Positions 11,881-25,785 of a stretch of 64,000 nucleotides of DNA are shown here, in pieces. The DNA is from Adiantum capillus-veneris. Taxonomy: Eukaryota; Streptophyta; Polypodiopsida; Polypodiales; Pteridaceae. The DNA lies in contig CM043947.1 of the NCBI GenBank assembly GCA_014529385.2, forward strand, positions 125,896,891 through 125,960,890, written 5' to 3'. How positions within the stretch are numbered: position 1 is the stretch's first letter; each line of letters opens with the position of its first letter. The translations under genes and the position numbers were made by a program. The notes beneath the pieces were generated by a model. It was given only the letters and a program-made list of their open reading frames with translations, did no database searches and was not told where the DNA came from.

Positions 11881-13659
11881 CCCCAGCCTGTCGAGTATGT
11901 GTAGGGCCTTCCAACTTTGGAAAGGCCTCTTAGGCGAGATATGCATGCCCATAATATCATTGTTGCGTATGACATAAATGCTACAATCCAACTCAAAGCA
12001 ACTAAAACACCCTCGAGGTGGTTGAAGACTCCTTTTGACTAGTTGTGACAGGTTTGGAGATGATTATCTATTGTGGAGGGTGGTTCAACCAGCCCGTAGC
12101 TTGGGGGCGCCTAAGGAGACAACTTATTTCACAGAGTTGCAAAGACAACTTACATGTACATCAGGTCGTAAGTACAAGGCCCTCTATAATCAGCTTTGAT
12201 GGATCTATGGGGAGTGTTGTTGAGGCTCGCGCTTTAGTTTGAGCAAGCTTTGGAGGAAATTATAGTCATTGACTAAGTCCGTCTAAATTAACGACTATGT
12301 TAGATTTCTCCATCAAATTTGAAACCCAACATTAGTTTTGAAATTTGGAAGTGACGATGGGCGCCTTGTTGCTATCCCCTAAGCCTGCCATGTCGCTTGC
12401 TGCTTTACTGTGAGCTCCCCATGAACTAGGCTAAGGAAAGATCTTGAAGCACCATGAACTGTTATGCCAGCTTGAGCCTGCCACGCATTGCAACATGTCT
12501 ATCGCCTCAGCCGCCACACCTCTTGCTGTGGATCCATGTCAGCCATGCCTCTCATCATGAACTGCTGCATGACGCACCGATGATAAGGTGGCAGGTCGAA
12601 AGCAGAGGGCCGCCATAACAGTTGAGGGCACAGCTATTGGAGAGAGAGGAAAATGGCAGGTGAAGCAAGATCGACGCTACCCTTCAGCCTGATGCAGTGA
12701 AACAACACCCTGCCCTAAACTGTGATGTCTTGATCCCACCATGAATTGCAGCATTAGCTAAACGTCACCTCAGTCGCCGTGGAGGAGCCATTATTTGTCC
12801 GCCTTTGTCATGAGCTAATTTTCTTCCAAACCTGCACTGCAAAAGCACACTGAAAAATGTCGGCTCTGGAGAGCCCTAAATCCTCGTCTATATCCCAAAA
12901 AAGCTGCAGAGCGCGCTTGTGTGTACAAACGAGAAGCCCCATGTTGTTTTCAATTGCCGCTATGCTTGCTTCCCTCGTCCTCTCACGGCCCCCAAAGGCC
13001 CCTGCAGGTGGTCGCCTCAAAACTTCTACAGGTCTTAAAAAGCCTCTATTGCCTCTCAGAAAGCATGTGCCTACTTTTGCAGCATGATGTAGAAGATGGC
13101 CAATCCTTGCTTACTCTTCTGTAGCAATTGAGTCGTTGAAAGTGTAAAGTCCTAAGCTACACATTAACTAGCTTGTAAATACCTTTTTTTAATGTGTGCT
13201 GAGGTGGTATAAGAAAACTCAAGTGACATGCAGGTGTGCGGATATTTGACTTGGATGTGCAGTCTACACTGTCATTTTCCACCAAGCTTACAAGAGAGGA
13301 AGAGCTTGCTCGCCTGATACCTGTTGTGGAGGCAATTAAGAAGCTTCCATCCATGGAATCTGTATGGTCTACACCTGAATGTGGGCACATAATATGGAAA
13401 AGAGGACCTCCATACGAAGCAAGTGACAAGGATAAATATTGAGCAAGGGCTGCATGCATGCGCGCGTGCAACTGTCATCCATGCTCACCACATCCTACAA
13501 AGACAGTGACACTCGCTCTCTCTTTGCCAAAGGATCCCCCCCCTATTTTGCTGCCCTTGTGTTTTTGGGCAGGTATGCTAGCTCCTTTCTCTCTCTCTCT
13601 CTCATGCTTCTTGAAACAAAGACTTGCAATGTTCTTTCTAAGTAGTTGAGCATTTAGTC

Positions 13660-14720
13660 TATTGCTCTTAGGCTAGAACTTAAGTTCGACCCTCATATTG
13701 ACCTGGATAGTTTTCAACAGGCGTCATGAGCACAATATAACTTGTTTTAGTTGAGCATTCAATTTTTGGATTCAAGGCTCCAACTTAAGTTCGAGCCTCA
13801 TGACATAGACACTCAATTTTCAAGCATGAGGCTCCAACTTAAGTTTGAGCCTAATGACATGGATGCTTAGTTTTCAAGCCTCATGAGCACTCGAATATAA
13901 CTTGTTTTAGTTCACTATTTAATCTCTAGTTTCAGGGCTCAAACTTAAGTTTGAGCATCATGACCTGGATCCTAAGTTTTCAAGCCTCTTGATTACTTGA
14001 ATTTAACTTGTTTTCGCTGAAAATCCAATCTCAAGATTTGAGGCTTGAACTTAAGTTCGAGTCTCATGACACGGACGCTCAATTTTCAAGCCTCGTGAAC
14101 ACTCTAGTAGAACTCATCAGGCTCGAACTTAAGTTCGAGCCTGGCATGACACGGACACTCAATTTTCAAGAACACTTTCGATCTAGAAACTATCCTAAAG
14201 GGTTTGTATCTCACAAGGTTTGAATTGATTCTTCATGTTTTCCAAACTTATGTTTCGGTCTCATGATTAAAGACTCATTTTATAAGCATCATGAACATTC
14301 TAGTAGGACTGATCTTCCAAGCTAGAATCCATCTACAAGAGTCCTATCTCATGAGGTTGGAACTTAGGCTTGAGTCTCATGGGCCAGAGACTTTTTTAAA
14401 ACTCTTTCAAGTTGAAATCCATCTTTAAACGTCTCTAGCGCATGAGGCTCTGACCCTCATGACCTTTAAAATCAATTATTAATCCTCATGAGAACTCTAG
14501 GAGGACACTTTATATCTAGAAGAGTCCTACCTCATGAGGTTGGAACTTAGGCTTGAGTCTCATGGGCTAGAGACTTATTTAAAAATCTTTCAAGTTGAAA
14601 GCCATCTTTAAACGTCTCTAGAGCATGAGGCTCTTGACCCTCATGACCTTTAGAATCAATTATTAATCCTCATGAGAACTCTAGGAGGACACTTTCTATC
14701 TAGAAACTATCTGCAAGACT
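13660..14720. repeat. Degenerate array around the palindrome CTCGAACTTAAGTTCGAG
   Basis: Units of roughly 80-110 bp recur, each centred on AACTTAAGTT followed by a GAGCCTCATGACA-like phrase and TCAATTTTCAAG. The best unit has a perfect 26-bp palindrome at 14118-14143; later units decay toward 14720. In copy B only the first three to four units remain (24240-24530). Confidence 0.8.
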
Positions 14721-15016
14721 ATCTACAACACTAAGCGTGAGAGTCTCACAAGCTAGAGACTCTTGGACAAGTCTTTCCAATTGAAAGTCATCTTCCGAAG
14801 AGTGCCACAAACACTCTTTTTGACCAGAAACCATCCCCAAGTGTCTCTATAACATGAGACCCAGAGTTTAGTCTAACCCTCATGATTCAAAAATGCTTGT
14901 AAAAAAGCTAAAAGTTATCTACATCAGCGATAGAGCTCAAACTTCAACCTTGGGCCTAGTTATTCTCTAAACATTTGTGATAGCTTGACTCAAGATTTGG
15001 ACCTATTCAGATTCAT

Positions 15017-15243
15017 GTTATGCCATCTTATCACTAAAGGTACATGCCCAAGTATTCAGGTCCTCAAATACGAATGAGATTTACATAACTATGCATGTCA
15101 TCTGATCACTAAGGTATATTCCCAAGTATTCATGTCCTCAAGTACGAATGAAATTTTCACAGATATGTTGTGTCATCTTATTACTAGGTTATATGCCCAA
15201 GTATTCATGTCCTCAAGTATGAATGAAATTTGCACAACTATGT
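15017..15243. repeat. Tandem repeat, about 75 bp x 3
   Basis: The phrase CCCAAGTATTCA recurs at 15047, 15121 and 15196, giving 74-75 bp spacing. The surrounding text (TCATCTTATCACTA, CCTCAAGTACGAATGAAATTT) repeats with it. It lies in the part of Z that is missing from copy B. Confidence 0.9.
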
Positions 15244-16470
15244 CTAGCACTCAAAAATGAATCAAACATAAAAGAAGTATTAATGATATTTGTTTATCTT
15301 ATTGTAATTTTTTTCATACTTTTAAGAGTTTTCATCATGATATATTCTTTTTTTTGTGGTTTTTGACTATATATCGTGTTTCTAAAAAGCACATTTGGAG
15401 TTTCATCAATTTCTCAAAAAATGCTATTATGTTCTATTCAAGTGATCAATACAAACAAATAGAGGCCACTCCATGCTCAGGGGATGTACTATGTAGCCAT
15501 GTTAATGTACCTCGTGAGTTCAATGGGAGGGTTTTTAAATTCAAAAATTTTAAGCAATTTAACAAAGATACATTCAAGTAAGGGGTTTTTACATTCAATT
15601 TTTTAAAAATTGCCTAAAATACATAGTAATTTTAAAGTTCACTCAAACATGTTAAAATAGGAGTTTTTTAATTACCCTACGAATGCACACAATATAGGGG
15701 GGTATGGCATAGTGCACCGCTTGAGGCTCCATGGAACTATCTCACTGTCTCATGGAATTAGATCCCATAATACATACTAATCTCTCCCAAATGCAAGCAT
15801 GTTTATGCTCATCATTAAGAGACATTTGTAGCATCGGTGCTCAAAGAGAGGTCATCCTCCAATCAACCATGCGATATAAGGTTGTGCATTTGAGTGATGA
15901 ACCACATTCATCTCCTCTTTGATGATAATTGATAATGATGCTTTTTTGTTTGTTTAGCTAATCTTAACCTATTCAAGATAAGAAAAAGGTACCCTCCCCA
16001 TGAAATTGTCTCATGGACATATCCTTCATATATGTATTATCTAGTTGCAAAAGCAGGCATGCTTGTGCTCTTCATTAGAGAAAATTCCTTGCTTTGCTCT
16101 CAAAGAGATGCCCTCCACAATCTAGCATGTGACGAGTAGTGGTTTATTTGGACTCGGAACTACATCTCTATCCTCTTTGATTTGCTAGATAGTGATGTGT
16201 TTATATTGTTATTTTAATATTTAAGATATACAACAAAATCAAAGGGTACTAAATACATGAAAATTATATCATAGAAGTAGCCTATATCTACATATTATTC
16301 ACTTGGGATAGTAAGCATGCTCATGTTGTACATGCCAAGAGATTCCTTGCCTTTGTGATTAAAGAGATGCCCTCCCCCCTCATGTAAGTGGAACATGCAC
16401 AAATATACTTTATTTTTGCAAAATTGTGTAACCTATCAAGTGAAGAGACTGAATTTTTTGAGGGGAACAA

Positions 16471-16540
16471 TAGTCGCATGGCTACCTAGATTGATATATG
16501 CAAGGTAGTTGCATGGCTACCTAGATTGATATATGCAAGG
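16471..16540. repeat. 35-bp direct duplication
   Basis: Two adjacent copies of TAGTCGCATGGCTACCTAG and following bases, 16471-16505 and 16506-16540, differing at one base. Copy B has a single copy near 24739, so the duplication arose, or was lost, after Z was duplicated. Confidence 0.9.
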
Positions 16541-17552
16541 TCAAGCAAGGATATACTTGTATCACTCTAGTAAATGAATTAGCTTGCAATAGAGAAACAT
16601 TAAAGTATCTACAAGCGGAAACACAATGTTTAAGGACACATATGTATTAGGTTATCCGCTTGATATAGCTTCAAAGATCACATCTATCTTACTTTAAATA
16701 TGAATTGCCTACATAACTAAGAATTCAGGTGTTAATATCTTTTTGTTCTTCATGTGTTATCTTGGTGTTTCTAAACACCATACTCATTTGAGAGCCCCTC
16801 AACATGAAAATTGCCTGTGAACAAGTCCAATTTTGTTGCTCATTTGTTATCCTAGTTTCTTAACATTGTACTCTTTGATGATGCTTTTGATTCCATTGGC
16901 CTTCCTTTAAAATGTCTTGAATTTGCAGACAATATATTTATGTGATTAGTGCAATGTTGGATGAAAGTGTTATTCATTAAAACTTACTCTTCCTTATCAA
17001 CAATATTAAAGTCATGCTTCCAAATAAATTTTCATTGTATATACACAAGCACAACAACATATCTATGTGTTGAGGATATGGCTATGTGTTAAGGCTCAAT
17101 TCCTGAAACCATTCTCTAGTCACATAGAGTTATCTTGAACTAGGTATGAACCTCATGCCCACTTGCTAGTTTAAGTGAGGTGTGTGATGTTATAATTAGC
17201 TTCAAACCTCCTCTTAATATCCTATAGAGCCACAATAAGTGAGGAGTCAATTTAGGTTTGAGTCTCACATCCATGTGCTAGTGCCTTGAACTAAGTTTGA
17301 GTGTGTCCACCTCCTAGTTAAGCAAGCCATGTGAGGCTCAAACTCAAATAAAATACTCTTCTTAATATCCCACATAGTAGCAACAAGTGAGGGTTGAACT
17401 TAATTTTGAGCCCCCAGTTCAATTTATATGGCACAAAGGGTCCCCACAAACAACCATGAGGTCAAACTTAACACAAAATACTACAATTTCAAGTCTCATT
17501 TTTAAAAATGGGCTGGGACTTGAATAATTCCCAAAATTCCTAAATATGTCTT

Positions 17553-19163
17553 AAAACCCCATAGGTTGTACATTTGCCTCATTGGAATTTACGTTCAAAC
17601 TTCCACCACTAAAAAGAGGCAACAAAGTGTCATACATGTCCTCTGAGCTTACATTATTGTCTCTAGTACACGACAGCAAGGGCTGAACAGAATCTTCCAC
17701 AAACACTACATCCTATGAAACCAGAATACGCTTTGTTTGCGGATGATACAACCTGTAACCTTTGCTTTCAGCACTATAACCAAACAAAATACATTGTACA
17801 GCCTTATCATCCAATTTTTTGCACTGTGTTTGTGGCCCCAAACCATAGGGCCAAACAACCAAAAACATGCATGTGCTATGATAGAAAGCTTTCTATGATG
17901 CCATGCTTCATATGAAGTAATAGACTGCAAAGCTTTCGTAGGACACCTAATTAGTACATAAGTGGCACACATCATGGTCTCAAGCCAACAAGATTGCGGC
18001 AAAGCTTGACTTTTGACCATACATCATGCCATTTCTGTAAGTTACCTGTTTTTTCTCTCAGCAACACCATTTTGTGAGGCGTATAAGGCATTGTACATTG
18101 GTGTTTTATCCCACAACTAGCCATAAATGCATTGAATTCATGACACATATACTCCCCTCCTCGATCGGAACGGAGGGTGTCCATAGTACATTTCGAGACA
18201 TTTTCAGCCATAGCTAGAAAATGTTTGAAGCACATAAAATCTTCGGACTTTGCTTTAAGAAAAAATACCCATGCATGCCTAGAGTAATCATCAAAGGAAG
18301 TAAGGGAAGTAAAAGGTAATTCCCCAAGGACGAACTTTGCATGCGCCCACACACATCACTATGCACATGCTGCAAGCTGCATGTGGCCCTAGCTGAGCCA
18401 TCCTTTGGAAACTTTGAACGCTGCATCTTACCCAAAATACAGCCTTCACAAACATGTTTGACAAGTGCTTCAAGAGGCGGCAAAGAAGCAACCATATCAG
18501 ACTTCTGTAAACGTAGTAAACTGGCAAAATTCAGATGACCAAAATGTGCATGCCAAAGTTTTGCATCTAAAATAGCCTTTGAATCCACAATTGCATTTGC
18601 AAAATTTTGCCCACACTTGTCATACAAAGTGATCTTGTACAGTCCATGGCATAATATGCCAGATGCAACGATTTCATCACCAAAACTGAGATCATGAACT
18701 GTATATCTGTCATCCACAAATTTGACTATAAGTCCAAGTCTAGCAAGTGCATATATAGATAAAAGATTCTTCTTGATCCTAGGTACATAAAGTGCATCAA
18801 CAAGTGTAAAAGAACTACCATTCCCAGTAGTAAGCACAATCTATCCAACTCCCTAAACTGGAAAAGAGGCATTGTTGGCACAAGTGACAGAATTCCCATG
18901 AGGGATAGACTCGAGAGAGGTGAACAATTCATGATGTGAGGTAATGTGCTTTGTAGCACAACTATTGAAATACCACACATGTGAATCTGCTAGAAACGGA
19001 GGCCGAAATGAGAACGAATCAGAAATCTGAGCAGACAGAGATCTACAAGTACCCCCGAAATACTTGGTGACTTGCGAATGCTTGTGAAACCTCACTAAAA
19101 TCGAAGAAAGTGAGCAGGCGTGTGATGGAGGAACTGGGGACTAAGCCCAAAAGGACGCAACCT
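17553..19163 (-). pseudogene. Copy B: gag-less copia protease-integrase fragment
   Basis: Same structure as copy A but truncated earlier, starting at AAAACCCCATAGG within the integrase/reverse-transcriptase linker. The longest open part (18214-18837) reads from protease flap through pre-integrase into the integrase start (LWHAHFGHLNFASLL, CEGCILGKM, HSDVCG). The protease site reads WYFNSCATKHI, so both Asp and Gly are changed. Gag is absent, as in copies A and C. Confidence 0.9.
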
Positions 19164-19402
19164 GCTCTGATACCAATTGTTGAAATTACGGTGCAGAGAA
19201 ACGCACACAGCTTGGAGAAGAGGAAGGAAGCTCAAGGCACAAAACAGAGAGTGTGTTACTTAGTGTGCAATGGAAAGATAGATAGCCGTAGAGTGATGGA
19301 CGTATATATAATGCACGGGGAAAAAACCTCCTAAAGAGGGAAAAAATGCCCCAGCGGTCCTAGTGTGTTCACACACATTACTACCACATGTATATGGTAG
19401 CA
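19164..19402 (-). repeat. 5' LTR and primer site of copy B
   Basis: Primer-site complement at 19164-19175 and LTR at 19178-19402 (225 bp), nearly identical to the LTRs of copies A and C. Confidence 0.9.
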
Positions 19403-21509
19403 GTAACTCATGGTGTACCTTGGTCCTAAATCGTGATAAACACCTTAATTTTGGGCATATATCTCGATTGTGTCATTGGTTTGACATTTTTAAAAAATGC
19501 CAAGCAAATGGTTTTTGTGGAGAATTGGACCGAAACATATCTTATACGCACACTTTCATGCATAGCCTTGGTAGGGGTAGAGTGCACGTTGGAAAGGGGG
19601 AAATGGGAAAACCACTAGCACACTAACTGAAGGCCTCTCTATAGCCTAGTGATCTCACAGCACCCCTATCCCCTAGCAAACACACACCTCGACTCCCAAT
19701 CTGCAAACAATTATTGTCCAACCCCGATCCCGACCAACCTTGACTAGATAGATTCGATTGCAAAGTAGGTTCAGATAGCCTCCATCCATAATACTGTAGA
19801 GCACCATGTGAAATATAGGCAGTCCAATTACAATCGACACTCAAATGCCTAGCCCATCTTTGACATACACCCGTTTATCTTCAAGATTGCAGACTTGTGC
19901 ACACCAACATCCATATAGAAAGCACGTATACACCCATCGCCTTCGGAGATACACATATACTTGACCAATAGATAACAGAGAGAGAAAAGAGTGATAAATT
20001 TGGGGATAGATGTAACCAATATCAGGTAGACAAAAGCTCCCAAAGAGAGTGTACAATGATGGATCCCCATACAGACCACCATCCTAGTTTGATTGCTTGG
20101 CCCATTTTGTGGTGGCTCCCAACAATACACCTTAGCTGGCGGACCTTCCCTCCTCGGTTTCAATCTCCCAGAGGCTACTCTCGGCCTTCCTTTCTTTTCA
20201 TATGCCGCCTCAACAGATGGCGCACCCCTGTTGGCCGCTTGTAGCCGTGGCGGCCCCTCACCTTGGTGGGACCCGACCCCCAAAACCCTCAACTCTACAG
20301 CCCTCAAATCAACAGCTCGGCCAGCCTCGGCCCACTATCATCCTCCGCCACCCTGTCGCCGAGTGCTCAGGCCCGCCACCTCTTGAGGCCACTTCTATCC
20401 TCCCTCTTGCAAACGACTCCCTTCACCAACAACTGCAGCTCTGGCCAATAGCGACCTCGCTATTGGTCGCTCCCTCTATAAACTGGCTTCCCCACCGTAC
20501 CTGTATGGTCCCCCTGTCATCCAACTGGCTCTTCTCCCTCCATGCAAGCCTTTTGGCGACCTTCCCTCACGCTCTGCTCGTCTACTACAGTTGACAGAAA
20601 TACAATTTTTTTTTTTTTTAAAGTAGCAAAGCTTTTGGGCTTGGCCCCCATGCACACACACCGCAACCGTCGTCTTCGATTGTCGATCAAGAAAACCTCC
20701 ATCGGGACATCCCTTTGCATAGCCTTGACTTCTCAGGTCCCATTGTCTCATAAAACACCTTAATGTGGCTCACCGCTTCGGGAAGCACACAGCCATTATG
20801 AGGACCAACGAACTGCGCCGCAATCTGATAGAACTCTTTTCGCACAACGTATCCCGGATGAAAAGCATCACACCAAGAATGGTCTGGCTACCATCGTCGT
20901 TGACAAACTGGAGCCGAGCTACTAGCCCTCGACTTTCAAGAATTCAAAGAGGTTCGAAACCGTCGAAATGGTGCCCTCATTTTGCAACACTATAGCATGA
21001 ACCGACAGAGGTGCCCATCAATCTTCTCAATACCTTTGAGCCTCCCGATCAATGGTTTTGAAAGCCATTCGAGCCCTGCCATATGCCATATCTGACATAC
21101 ACATCCCGGCCAGTAGTGTGTCCTGCAGACATCCCGCACAAAATCCTATATCACAAACTTGATGGTACCTGCATCCAGCATTTCTTGTCCCATTTCCAAG
21201 CTTGTGATATCTATACTTGCTCCTTCCTCCTGGAATAGCAACAACCCTCACAGCTCCTGCTAGCAAATGCTCCATCCCGGTGTACCTGGACCCTAGCACC
21301 ATCAAATACTTGCCCAATGCACCTGCCACTTACCTGCAAACCGCCATGCATGGACTTCTTGCACCTCCATAGGATGACACAGTTTGGTTGTACTATCATT
21401 TCCCACCCCCTTGTTGAGCATTCATGCTCAACCACAGTATTATTTAGGTATTATAGTACTGCATAGAGAGAATGATATAAAATAGATATATAGACTACAT
21501 AAGATATAC
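19403..21509. repeat. Block Y, copy B
   Basis: Second copy of the 2 kb block. Compared with copy A it has about 100 extra bp around 20530-20630, including a run of 12-13 T. Copy C shares this, so copy A carries the deletion or is the odd one out. Confidence 0.8.
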
Positions 21510-24500
21510 ACATATTTAGGAATTTTGGAAAAAATGCGTAATTTTGGGACAAATGTTTGTGAACCAAGTTCTTGGGTGGTGGTTGGACTATGCTAGGTTG
21601 TGGTGTTGTAAACCATTGTTGTCAAGTTCCTAGGTAGAGTTTCCATTATGCCAAGGGGCAACTGACCCCCCAACAAGGCTCAAACTAGAGACTAGATTGA
21701 GGCATCAAGTGCCACCCACAATTCAAAGATTCCACTTTGGTACTTGAGTTGTAGCTAAAATTTTCGAAATAGAAAACTATAAGTGGAATGAAATCAAAAC
21801 AAGATGAAATTTGCGAGAGATTTTAGATATTCTTGGTGTAAGAAACTCGGATTAATGAGCTTCTACTTGGGAGGCATTGCGCAACATTTGAGAGAAAGGG
21901 ACCACATGTGCCCCCCATCAACATTGTGATCCTTTGCCCCAACAACACCTAGCTAGGTATACGGTGCACATTTCACAAAAGCTCATGCGTTTTTTTAGGT
22001 CATGGTTTAGAATGTATGATGAGAAATTGTATAAACACACTTGTGATACATAATTAAGGTGCCGAGGAAAATACTATTGGAGTAGAATGGAGATGAAGCA
22101 CTGACTGAAGTTGTATAATTCCTATTTCGTATAGTTTGTCTCCTTCATGAGACGCTATACTCCTTTGGGATGATTGTCATGAATCGAGTCTCTCATAGCA
22201 AACTTGAGAGAAAAATGATGTTGTTGCACAAGAGAACCAAAGATATGGAATTTACAAAACCAACCCACCCTTACCAAAGTGCGATGCGTAGACCACTCCA
22301 CTAGTTTGTTACTCGTAGGCCTGGAGATTTGGTGCAATATGATACACCTTCAATACCATTAGTAATGGGGGCCGTTAAAATATTGGCCCCCTTACCTTAG
22401 GATTTGATACTTCTTTTACAATTGTTAGAGCTCCCCCCCCCCCCCCCCCCCCCCCCCTCATAGCCTGTCGACTATGTGTAGGGCCTTCCAACTTTGGAAA
22501 GGCCTCTTAGGCGAGATATGCATGCCCATAATATCATTGTTGCATATGACATAGTCGCTACAATCCAACTCAAAGTTACTAAAACACCCTCGAGGTGGTT
22601 GAAGACTCCTTTTGACTGGTTGTGACAAGTTTGGAGACGATTATCTATTGTGGAGAGTGGTTCAACCAGCCCCTAGCTTGGGGGTGCCTAAGGAGACAAC
22701 TTACATGTACATCATGTCGTAAGTACACATCATGTCGTAACTACAGGGCCCTCTATAATCAGCTTTGATGGATCTATGGGGAGTGCTGTTGAGGCTCGAG
22801 CTTTAGTTTGAGCAAGCTTTGGAGGAAATTATAGTCATTGACTAAGTCCGTCTAAGTTAATGACTATGTTAGGTTTCTCCGTCAAATTTGAAACCCAACG
22901 TTAGTTTTGAACTTTGGAAGTGACGATGGGCGCCTTGCTGCTATCCCCTAAGCCTGCCATGTCGCTTGCTGCTTTACTGTAAGCTCCCCATGAACTAGGC
23001 TAAGGAAAGATCTTGAAGCACCATGAACTATTATGCCAGCTTGAGCCTGCCACGCATTGCAACATGTCTATCGCCTCAGCCGCCACACCTCTTGCTGTGG
23101 ATCCATGTCAGCCATGCCTATCATCATGAACTACTGCATGACGCACTGATGATAAGGTGGCAGGTCGAAAGCAAAGGGCCGCCATAACAGTTGAGGGTCC
23201 AGCTATTGGAGAGAGAGGAAAATGGCAGGTGAAGCAAGATTGGCGCTACCCTTCAGCCTGATGCACTGAAACAACACCCTGCCCTAAACTGTGATGTCTT
23301 GATCCCACCATGAATTGCTGCATGAGCTAAACGTCGCCTCAGTCGTCCTGGAGGAGCCATGATTTGTCCGCCTTTGTAATGAGCTAATTTGCTTCCAAAC
23401 CTGCAGTGCAAAAGCACAATGAAAAATGTCTGCTCTGGAGAGCCCTAAATCCTCGTCTATATCCCAAAAAAGCTGCAGAGCGCGGTTGTGTGTATAAACG
23501 AGAAGCCCCATGTTGTTTTCACTTGCCGCTATGCCTGCTTCCCTCGTCCTCTCGCTGGCCCCCAAAGGCCCCTGCAGGTGGTCGCCTCAAAACTTCTACA
23601 GGTCTCAAAAAGCCTCGATTGCCTCTCAGAAAGCATGTGCCTAGTTTTGCAGCATGATGTAGAAGATGGCCAATCCTTGCTTCCTCTTCTGTAGCAATTG
23701 AGTCGTTGAACGTGTAAAGTCCTAAGCTACACATTAACTAGCTTGTAAATACCTTTTTTTAATGTGTGCTGCGGCAGTATAAGAAAACTCAAGTGACATG
23801 CAGGTGTGCGGATATTTGACTTGGATGTGCAGTCTACACTGTCATTTTCAACCAAGCTTACAAGCGAGGAAGAGCTTGCTCGCCTGATACCTGTTGTGGA
23901 GGCAATTAAGAAGCTTGCATCCATGGAATCATTATGGTCTGCACCTGAATGTGGGCACATCATATGAAAAAGAGGACCTCCATACGAAGCAAGTGACAAG
24001 GATAAATATTGAGCAAGAGTTGCATGCATGCGCGCGTGCAATTGTCATCCATGCTCACCACATCCTACAAAGACAGTGACACTCGCTCTCTCTTTGCCAA
24101 AGGCTCGCCCCCCTATTTTGCTGCCCTTGTGTTTTTGGGCAAGTATGCTAGCTCCTCTCTCTCTCTCTCTCTCTCATGCTTCTTGAAACAAAGACTTGCA
24201 AACTTCTTTCTAAGTAGTCGAGCATTTAGTCTATTGCTCTTGGGTTGGAACTTAAGTTCGACACTCATATTGACCTGGATAGTTTTCAACAAGCGTCATG
24301 AGCACAATATAACTTGTTTTAGTTGAGCATTCAGTTTTTGGATTCAAGGCTCCAACTTAAGTTCGAGCCTCATGACATAGACACTCAATTTTCAAGCATC
24401 ATGAGGCTCCAACTTAAGTTTGAGCCTAATGACATGGGTGCTCAGTATTCAAGTCTCATGAGCACTTGAATAGAACTTGTTTTAGTTCACTATTTAATCT

Positions 24501-25785
24501 CTAGTTTCAGGGCTCAAACTTAAGTTTGAAAATTATATCATAGAAGTAGCCTATATCTACATATTATCCACCTAGGATAGTAAGCATGCTCATGTTGTCC
24601 ATGCCAAGAGAGTCCTTGCCTTTGTGATTAAAGAGATGCCCTCCCCCCTCATGTAAGTGGAACATGCACAAATATACTTTATTTTTGCAAATTGTGGAAC
24701 CTATCAAGTGAAGAGACTGAATTTTTTGAGGGGAACAATAGTCGCATGGCTACCTAGATTGATATATGCAAGGACAAGCAAGGATATACTTGTATCACTC
24801 TAGTAAATGAATTAGCTTGCAATAGAGAAACATTAAAGTATCTACAAGCGGAAACACAATGTTTAAGGACACATATGTATTAGGTTATCCGCTTGATATT
24901 GCTTCAAAGATCACATCTATCTTAATTTAAATATGAATTGCCTACATAACTAAGAATTCAAGTGTTAATATCTTTTTGTTCTTCATGTGTTATCTTGGTG
25001 TTTCTAAACACCATACTCATTTGAGAGCCCCTCAACATGAAAATTGCCTGTGAACAAGTCCAATTTTGTTGCTCATTTGTTATCCTAGTTTCTTAACATT
25101 GTACTCTTTGATGATGCTTTTGATTCCATTGGCCTTCCTTTAAAATGTCTTGAATTTGCAGACAATATATTTATGTGATTAGTGCAATGTTGGATGAAAG
25201 TGTTATTCATTAAAACTTACTCTTCCTTATCAACAATATTAAAGTCATGCTTCCAAATAAATTTTCATTGTATATACACAAGCACAACAACATATCTATG
25301 TGTTGAGGATATGGCTATGTGTTAAGGCTCAATTCCTGAAACCATTCTCTAGTCACATAGAGTTATCTTGAACTAGGTATGAACCTCATGCCCACTTGCT
25401 AGTTTAAGTGAGGTGTGTGATGTTTTAATTAGCTTCAAACCTCCTCTTAATATCCTATAGAGAAACAATAAGTGAGGAGTCAATTTAGGTTTGAGTCTCA
25501 CATCCATGTGCTAGTGCCTTGAACTAAGTTTGAGTGTGTCCACCTGCTAGTTAAGCAAGCCATGTGAGGCTCGATCAAACTCAAATAAAATACTCTTCTT
25601 AATATCCCACATAGTAGCAACAAGTGAGGGTTGAAGTTAATTTTGAGCCCCCAGTTCAATTTATATGGCACAAAGGGTCCCCACAAACAACCATGAGGTC
25701 AAACTTAACACAAAATACTACAATTTTAAGTCTCATTTTTAAAAATGGGACTTGAATAATTCCCAAAATTCCTAAATATGTCCTA
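21510..25785. repeat. Block Z, copy B (internally deleted)
   Basis: Matches block Z copy A but jumps from the palindrome CAAACTTAAGTTTGA (near 24530, equal to ~13950 in copy A) to AAATTATATCATAG (equal to ~16260), losing about 2.3 kb. The edge inverted repeat is at 21510-21531 (one mismatch) and 25760-25781. It includes a 25-bp poly-C run at 22433-22457. Nothing coding is recognised. Confidence 0.8.

Larger units (their letters stand above)
10845..17552. repeat. Block Z, copy A (non-coding)
   Basis: A 6.7 kb AT-rich block lying between copy A and copy B of the copia/Y unit. A 22-bp inverted repeat lies at its two edges: ACATATTTAGG-type at 10845-10866 and its complement at 17528-17549. No protein family is recognised. 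It contains a long poly-C tract, a degenerate palindromic array and two small tandem repeats. Block Z, copy B (21510-25785) is the same with about 2.3 kb deleted. Confidence 0.8.

Noticed and set aside
11799-11996. Gly-rich minus-strand ORF
   Set aside because: Produced by the 45-bp poly-C tract.
12808-13020. Minus-strand ORF in block Z (also 23284-23565)
   Set aside because: Copies B and A keep only part of the frame and no domain is recognisable.
13660-14720. CRISPR-like spaced palindromic repeats
   Set aside because: Repeats are degenerate, spacing varies, the intervening DNA is also repeated, and the context is a plant genome.
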